This document shows, one piece after another, positions 57,844-64,000 of a DNA stretch of 64,000 nt. The DNA comes from Pelobates cultripes (taxonomy: Eukaryota; Chordata; Amphibia; Anura; Pelobatidae), in the NCBI GenBank assembly GCA_933207985.1, contig OW240912.1, positions 106,493,886-106,557,885 of the forward strand, read 5' to 3'. The notes beneath the pieces were generated by a model that searched no databases, was not told where the DNA came from, and saw only the letters and a list, made by a program, of their open reading frames with translations. A program made the position numbers and the translations under genes. Each line of letters begins with the position of its first letter. The stretch's first letter is position 1.

Positions 57844-59263
57844 TCTTATTTGCTTGCTCTAAAAAGTCTTGTTCATTCGTACAATTCCTTCTTATACGTA
57901 GGAATTGTACTTTCGGAGCGTTGCTTAACCAAGGAGGATAGTGACAGCTCTCTCTTCTGATGTAGCTGTTGGCATCTACATCTTTAAAATAATTCTTGGT
58001 AGTAATAGTGCCGTGTGTGATAAATATCTCCAAATCTAAAAAATTAATTTGTTGGGTGCTAGTTTGTGCTGTTAAAATAATATTCCACTGATTGTTATTC
58101 AGATAACTGATAAAAGATTGTAGATCCGTGTGGGATGCTGTCCAAACAAAAAATATGTCATCTATATACCGGCGATAGGATACCAAGTTCGTCCCCCATG
58201 GGTGCCCTTGATAAATAAACTGTTCTTCCCAGTATGCCATGAAGAGGTTTGCATAGCTAGGGGCGAACTTGGTACCCATCGCCGTACCTCTAATCTGTAA
58301 ATAGAACGTCTCATTGAACCAGAAGAAGTTATTAGTTAAAACCAGATTAATCCCTTCTAAAATGAATAAAATTTGTTCATTCTTAAAACTGTGTTTCTTT
58401 AAAAAATATTCTACTGCTTCTAGACCCTTCTCGTGTGGTATAATACTATATAGGGATGTCACATCACATGTGACTAACAGGTTACCTTCTTGCCATAAAG
58501 TGGTTTCTAGGATTTGTAGAATATGAATCGTGTCCTTTAAATAGGCTGGATTTTGAACAACTAATGGTTGTAGGAGATGGTCTAAATATTCCGAGATTTT
58601 TGCTGAAACAGAGTTGACTCCCGATATTATAGGTCGTCCTGGGGGGTTGGCTTTATTTTTATGTATTTTAGGGAGATGGTAATATACGGGCATTATTGGG
58701 TGGGGAGTGGTCAAGTATTTAGCTTCCTGCGACGTCAGGATGCCATTCTCTAGTCCTTTAGATATATAATTGTCAAACTTCGTCTTTACCATTTCAGTTG
58801 GATTTTTGTCTAATATTATATATGTGTCTCGATCTGCAAGTATTCGCTCAGCTTCTAATAGATATTTATTTTTTGGAATGACCACCACCCCCCCACCCTT
58901 ATCAGCTGGTTTAATTACTATCTCTTTGTTTTGTTGTAAGTCTTTCATTGCTCCCATTTCTTTTCTGGACATATTTTGGTGGTATTTGTTTAACGGCTTT
59001 ATTTTTTTCACTTCTTTCATTACCATTAGTTCAAAAGCTTTTATTTCATCTGATATTAAGTGTTTTGGAAAAAAGTTGGATTTAGCTTTTAAGTCTGTGT
59101 GTATATATTCTGACAAAGTGTTTTCACTAGGTCTGTCCTCTTTATTAAAAAAGAATTTCTTTAAGCATAATTGTCTAATGAATTTATTAATATCGATATA
59201 AAAATCAAATTTATTGATGTCGACTGTGGGGGCGAATTTTAAACCTTTTTGGAGTATCTCCAT
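57843..59263 (-). CDS. PLE2 reverse transcriptase
   Basis: About 470 element-derived residues without stops. It has the PLE block VIKPADKGGGVVVIPK near residue 117, then YYHLPKIHK, GRPIISGVNS, TCDVTSLYSIIPHE, RGTAMGTKFAPSYANLFM and the catalytic RYIDDIFFVW at about 58150. PLE RTs are related to telomerase. The frame is open upstream of the first ATG (59263) to the overlap with ORF1, so translation may enter by frameshift. The last 20-odd codons of the open frame below 57843 are foldback DNA. Confidence 0.9.
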
Positions 59264-59313
59264 TTGTTCTTTGGGTAATTGTGTATCAGTTAAATTAAAA
59301 ATTCCTTCTGTTG

Positions 59314-60318
59314 TTATTTTCTCCCCCTCTTTTTTCTCTGTGTGTGTTTTCCTCTCTTTCTATGCCTCTTTCTTGAGTTAATGACCTCTGACGTTTGCCT
59401 GGGGACTCCCAAATTTTGATCTGTCGGGATTGTTTTAGTCTCTCTGAGATTGGGTCCTTCCATAAAAAAGAAGGTGAATATTCTGTTCTGAATATGTCTG
59501 GTTTTTTTCCCTATATCTACCCTGGAGGTGTGTGATTGTCTCTCTGTTCTATTTGACGCATATGTTGTGGGTACTAATTTCCGGTCTTTTCTTTCAGGAA
59601 TATTTGACTGTACAGCTTGACTGTAGCTGCTATATTTAGGTCGTCTTTCTGGGGATGGATGGTACGACTTAGTGTTACCCCTTGTGTATTTGTTAAAGTT
59701 ATCGTATCTCGGATATTCCTTTCTTGAGATGTCATGATACTTATTATGTCTTGGATAATATTTAGACGGTGTATTATGATATTCTATCGTATTTTTGTGT
59801 CGCCTTATATCTTGCTCTGATCTATGTTGTGGGCTATTTTGCCTTCTAAAATGGTGTTTTTTGTCCTGTTTTCTATGAGTATCTTTCTCTCTTTGGTTAG
59901 GGTATGTTTTGAATTTACTTGAGGGGTTAATACCTTCTACTTTATAGTCATTTACATCTCTCAGATATTTTTTCTTTTTTATATCAATAACTTCTCTCTC
60001 TATTTTTTCTACTTTTTCATTAATATCTTTTAATATTTGGTTGTATAACTCTGGATTCGTGGTATTACTGATTTTTTCTTTCCAGTCTTTTATTTCTTTA
60101 TCTAGTTGTAATAGAGTGTCTTCTCTTCTAGATACAATATAGCCTATAGTGCTAAATGCGAAGCCTTCTAACATTTTATTCCAACCTGTGATAAAACCCT
60201 CATCTTCTCTGTCGAAAGTGGGATTTTTATAGTATCTAAGACCTCTAGGGGTAATTCCCTTCCTTACATATTTTTTTAGGGTTGCTACTTCCCATTTGGT
60301 CTTCATTTCTTTAATCAA
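59314..60318 (-). CDS. PLE2 ORF1
   Basis: A 334-residue basic protein. The block KYVRKGITPRGLRYYKNPTF near the N-terminus is typical of the region upstream of RT in vertebrate Neptune-like PLEs. A coiled coil follows (about residues 65-120, KDINEKVEKIEREVIDIKKK), then a His/Arg/Tyr-rich disordered tail. The true start is probably upstream: FITMALHECRDYS at about 60450 lies in another frame and joins through an A7 run near 60325. Its function is unknown, perhaps nucleic-acid binding. Confidence 0.75.
   Translation of the reverse strand: MIKEMKTKWEVATLKKYVRKGITPRGLRYYKNPTFDREDEGFITGWNKMLEGFAFSTIGYIVSRREDTLLQLDKEIKDWKEKISNTTNPELYNQILKDINEKVEKIEREVIDIKKKKYLRDVNDYKVEGINPSSKFKTYPNQREKDTHRKQDKKHHFRRQNSPQHRSEQDIRRHKNTIEYHNTPSKYYPRHNKYHDISRKEYPRYDNFNKYTRGNTKSYHPSPERRPKYSSYSQAVQSNIPERKDRKLVPTTYASNRTERQSHTSRVDIGKKTRHIQNRIFTFFFMEGPNLRETKTIPTDQNLGVPRQTSEVINSRKRHRKRGKHTQRKKRGRK
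59329..59335 (-). promoter_or_regulatory. Candidate -1 frameshift heptamer
   Basis: A_AAA_AAG in the ORF1 frame, 12 nt before the ORF1 stop (59314-59316). A -1 slip enters the RT frame, which is open from about 36 nt upstream and continues through the RT. Confidence 0.5.
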
Positions 60319-60595
60319 TGTTTTTTTCCAAATTATATTTACATTGATCGGGATCTTTGTAAATTGTTACATTAGTCAGATTGTCTTTACATACAAACAT
60401 TAAGTCTATGTTGCTTGTAGAATAATCTCTACATTCATGTAGAGCCATAGTGATAAATAAGTTTTCCACTGTCGTGTAATAGGGATAAAGTGAATACAAT
60501 AATACAAAACAATAATGTACACGCTGTGAAAGACAAATATGTAGCTCTAAAACACCTAAAAAAGTGGTATCCCTTACACCACTAAAAACATAATA

Positions 60596-60765
60596 CAATA
60601 CATACAGAGTTATAGGTGGAGCTGTGGAGTGTCTTGAACAATCTGGAAAATAGAATATATGCAGATAGCGTAGTATATCTATACAATATATAGCATATAA
60701 AAAATGAGAATAAAAGCACTCACAAGGATAGAGTCATACCGTCATATGACTCTAAAAGTATGTTC
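60596..60765. repeat. 170-bp direct repeat, right copy
   Basis: Identical to 53760-53929. It joins directly to tRNA-array spacer DNA at 60766. Confidence 0.95.
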
Positions 60766-61807
60766 AATGTAACTGACACAAACTAGAGCACAAATCAAAA
60801 TCATTTAGATTAAGTCCGGAAAATAATAGCACCCCTTTTCTTTTCACACTTGAAGGCAAAATGGAAAGGGAACTTTTACACCTTACATATGCCAAGAGAC
60901 GCACTTATGCCTTTTCCTCACCTCGTCAAAGAGAACCATTTTGCCCTGACACTTGACAGCAAAATCGACAGGGAAAAAGCACCCTTCCCCCCCACCCAGC
61001 CGATATGTACAGCATAACAATAAGGCTTCTCTTAAAAACAACTAACACAAACAAAAACTCCCATGATTAGCATCCCCAATCTGTAACCGAAGAACTGACA
61101 CAAACTAGAGCACAAATCAAAATCATTTAGATTAAGTCCGGAAAATAATAGCACCCCTTTCCTTTTCACACTTGAAGGCAAAATGGAAAGGGAACTTTAC
61201 ATCTTACATATGCCAAGAGACGCACTCATGTCTTTTTCTCACCTCGGCAAAGAGAACACTTTTGCCCTGAGACTTGATGGCGAAAATCAACAGGGAAAAA
61301 GCACAATTGTTTTCCCCACAATATGTAGAGCATAACACTAAGGCTTGTCTTAAAAACAACTAACACACACAAAAATTCCCATGATTAGCATCCCCAATCT
61401 GTAACCGAAGAACTACCATAAACTAGAGCACAAAACACAATTATTTATGATTAATTGAGAAGATGATAAGAGACCTATTCTAGACACACTTGTAGGCAAA
61501 ATTGACAGGGAATTCATTTATTCCATGCTAGGTAAGGAGAACTAAGTATACATATCCAGCATTGGAGTGCATCAAGTTTAGCAAAGGTTTCAACATCCTT
61601 GGTTAATGTATCATTTACTACATCTCTTATTTCTAGCAGTTTATTGATATGATCCATGAAAATCATTCAAAATGATCATTGTTATTTCTGCTCTTCTTTC
61701 AAGTTTTAGATTTGTACAATTTGAATATTAGCCTTTTGCTGAGTTGGTCTATACGGCCACCGTGCACATCACCGACTGCGTCTAACAGCTTGCGTTCTCC
61801 ACCGTTA

Positions 61808-61895
61808 GACGAGGTGGCCGCGTGGTTAAGGCGATGGCGATGGACTGCTAATCCATTGTGCTCTGCACGCATGGGTTCGAATCCCATCTTCGTCG
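61808..61895 (+). pseudogene. tRNA-Ser(GCT)-like, with 6-nt duplication
   Basis: 88 nt. The anticodon arm ATGGA-CTGCTAA-TCCAT, long variable arm, T arm and acceptor stem are kept, but GCGATG is duplicated after the D stem and conserved A14 is C. It probably does not fold or process normally. A TTTT terminator lies at 61898-61901. Confidence 0.75.
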
Positions 61896-63433
61896 ACTTT
61901 TCTTCAAAGCTCATTTCCTCAGAGAAATTTGTAAACTCACGTTGCTGTTTGTGTCACTCAACTGTCATCTATTTGCATGGCTATTTTAATTGAGGGCACA
62001 GGAACCTTTACACCAAAAATAGGCACAGAGTGGCATTCATGGCAGTTCCACAACTTATTAAAAAGCAAGATTTTTCCCAGAGATATCTAGAGCATAATAC
62101 TAATGCTTGTTTTAAAAACAACTAACTCAAACAAAAATTCACATTATTATCATCCCCAATCTGTAACTGTAAAAATAACGCAAATTAGAGCTCAAATCAA
62201 AATTCTTTCGATTAAGTCCGGAAAACAAGAGCACACAATGTCTTTTTCTCACCTCGGCAAAAAGAACCAATTTGCTCTGACACTTGACGGCAAAATCGAC
62301 AGGAAAAAAGCACAAATTTCTCCCCCCCCCCCTCCCCGATATGTAGAGCATAACACTAAGGCTTGTCTTAAAAACAACTAACACAAACAAAAATTCCCAT
62401 GATTAGCATCCCCAATCTGTAACCAAAGAACTGACACAAACTAGAGCACAAATCAAAATCATTTAGATTAAGTCTGGAAAACAATAGCACACCTTTTATT
62501 TTCACACTTGAAGGCAAAATGGAAAGGGAACTTTTACACCTTACATATGCCAAGAGACGCACTTATGCCTTTTCCTCACCTCGTCAAAGAGAACCATTTT
62601 GCCCTGACACTTGACAGCAAAATCGACAGGGAAAAAGCACCCTTCCTCCCCACCCAGCCGATATGTACAGCATAACACTAAGGCTTGTCTTAAAAACAAC
62701 TAACACAAACAAAAATTCCCATGATTAGCATCCCCAATCTGTAACCGAAGAACTGACACAAACTAGAGCACAAATCAAAATCATTTAGATTAAGTCCGGA
62801 AAATAATAGCACCCCTTTCCTTTTCACACTTGAAGGCAAAATGGAAAGGGAACTTTACATCTTACATATGCCAAGAGACGCACTCATGTCTTTTTCTCAC
62901 CTAGGCAAAGAGAACAATTTTGCCCTGAGACTTGACGGCGAAAATCAACAGGGAAAAAGCACAATTGTTTTCCCCACAATATGTAGAGCATAACACTAAG
63001 GCTAGTCTTAAAAACAACTAACACACACAAAAATTCCCATGATTAGCATCCCCAATCTGTAACCGAAGAACTACCATAAACTAGAGCACAAAACACAATT
63101 ATTTATGATTAATTGAGAAGATGATAAGAGACCTATTCTAGACACACTTGTAGGCAAAATTGACAGGGAATTCATTTATTCCATGCTAGGTAAGGAGAAC
63201 TAAGTATACATATCCAGCATTGGAGTGCATCAAGTTTAGCAAAGGTTTCAACATCCCTGGTTAATGTATCATTTACTACATCTCTTATTTCTAGCAGTTT
63301 ATTGATATGATCCATGAAAATCATTCAAAATGATCATTGTTATTTCTGCTCTTCTTTCAAGTTTTAGATTTGTACAATTTGAATATTAGCCTTTTGCTGA
63401 GTTGGTCTATACGGCTTGCATTCCTCGCCGTCA

Positions 63434-63515
63434 GACGAGGTGGCCGAGTGGTTAAGGCGATGGTCTGCTAATCCATTGTGCTCTGCACGCATGGGTTCGA
63501 ATCCCATCTTCGTCG
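63434..63515 (+). tRNA. tRNA-Ser(GCT)
   Basis: 82 nt without CCA, anticodon GCT (AGC/AGT codons). The A box TGGCCGAGTGG, B box GGTTCGAATCC, serine-type long variable arm and discriminator G are present. The acceptor stem has one G-U pair. The anticodon stem has a T-T mismatch next to the loop (ATGGT/TCCAT), which the other copy lacks. It sits in a tandem repeat, with TTTT 3 nt downstream. Confidence 0.88.
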
Positions 63516-63517
63516 AC

Positions 63518-63521
63518 TTTT
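63518..63521 (+). terminator. RNA polymerase III terminator
   Basis: A TTTT run two bases after the tRNA 3' end, the usual pol III stop. Confidence 0.75.
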
Positions 63522-64000
63522 CTTCAAAGCTCATTTCCTCAGAGAAATTTGTAAACTCACGTTGCTGTCTGTGTCACTCAACTGTCATCTATTTGCATGG
63601 CTATTTTAATTGAGGGCACAGGAACCTTTACACCAAAAATAGGCACAGAGTGGCATTCATGGCAGTTCCACAACTTATTAAAAAGCAAGATTTTTCCCAG
63701 AGATATCTAGAGCATAATACTAATGCTTGTTTTAAAAACAACTAACTCAAACAAAAATTCACATTATTATCATCCCCAATCTGTAACTGTAAAAATAACG
63801 CAAATTAGAGCTCAAATCAAAATTCTTTCGATTAAGTCCGGAAAACAAGAGCACACAATGTCTTTTTCTCACCTCGGCAAAAAGAACCAATTTGCCCTGA
63901 CACTTGACGGCAAAATCGACAGGAAAAAAGCACAAATTTCTCCCCCCCCCCCCCCCGATATGTAGAGCATAACACTAAGGCTTGTCTTAAAAACAACTAA

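Larger units (their letters stand above)
53869..60595 (-). mobile_element. Penelope-like retroelement (PLE2), well preserved
   Basis: Minus-strand order: short 5' region, ORF1 (about 60450-59314), RT ORF (59263 down), GIY-YIG region (to 54919), then a 3' region with a CpG-rich palindrome array and a hammerhead-like motif. A 2.1-kb TTAA element is inserted in the ORF. It is flanked by an identical 170-bp repeat. Layout fits Neptune-type PLEs of vertebrates. Confidence 0.85.
60766..64000. repeat. Tandem 1.6-kb repeat carrying tRNA-Ser genes
   Basis: The interval between the two tRNA starts is 1,626 bp, and the spacers match closely. Each spacer holds sub-repeats of roughly 255-325 bp, recognisable by CTTAAAAACAACTAAC, CCCCAATCTGTAACC and TTAGATTAAGTCCGG. 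A C-rich homopolymer run lies near 62320 and 63940. The array continues beyond the right edge. Confidence 0.9.

Noticed and set aside
61679..61993. Frame across the tRNA-Ser region
   Set aside because: It reads through the tRNA gene itself; the duplicate frame at 63416 shows the same artefact.

Overview
This window is repeat-dense vertebrate DNA, most likely from an amphibian and probably a frog with a large genome. The evidence is: CR1 3' ends with an octamer tail; L2, L1 and Penelope-like retroelements; TTAA-flanked T2-type MITEs and related TTAA elements; a Tc1 and a hAT transposon; three DNA/RT classes that use a tyrosine recombinase or odd pol order (Ngaro, DIRS, Gmr1-like); and a tandem tRNA-Ser(GCT) cluster. 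I see no host protein-coding gene. Every long non-repetitive open frame belongs to a mobile element; other long frames lie in simple repeats.

Layout. 0-5.2 kb: unassigned DNA, two T2-like MITE pieces, a 5'-truncated CR1 LINE and a degenerate telomere-like array. 5.3-9.06 kb: a decayed Penelope-like element (PLE1) bounded by direct repeats, abutting a dead Tc1 (to 10.26 kb). 10.7-11.7 kb: an L1 ORF1 relic. 12.1-17.7 kb: a hAT transposon with a TATA box, a ~110-bp minisatellite in its leader, a BED finger and a broken transposase. 17.7-19.9 kb: an L1 ORF2 fragment, a PLE end and an ACAC-type minisatellite. 20.16-20.66 kb: a solo LTR with a perfect 5-bp target duplication.

21.9-36.2 kb is one nest. 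An old TTAA-type foldback element is split by a minus-strand Ngaro retrotransposon (22.67-33.53 kb) with textbook split direct repeats. The Ngaro RT is in turn split by a young Ty3/Gypsy chromovirus (24.98-30.38 kb) whose primer-binding site looks self-primed. An L2 LINE sits in the other arm of the foldback. 37.3-43.1 kb: a second foldback copy apparently split by a 3'-truncated DIRS element whose gag carries a probable 98-nt intron. 43.4-44.0 kb: another T2-like MITE. 44.7-46.2 kb: a minus-strand Gmr1-like Gypsy fragment with integrase upstream of RT. 46.2-46.7 kb: a detached piece of the tRNA-array spacer. 48.0-49.1 kb: a CR1 tail and a minisatellite. 49.6-53.85 kb: an L1 with 5' UTR, ORF1 and ORF2. 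53.9-60.6 kb: a better-preserved minus-strand PLE (PLE2), flanked by a perfect 170-bp repeat and carrying a third foldback element in its ORF. 60.8-64 kb: a 1.6-kb tandem repeat with one tRNA-Ser gene per unit, running off the right edge.

The interest is in element biology rather than host genes: PLE2 combines a hammerhead-like motif, a possible -1 slippery heptamer, a CpG-rich palindrome array and a precisely removable TTAA insertion. All family calls come from reading motifs by eye. No database search was run.
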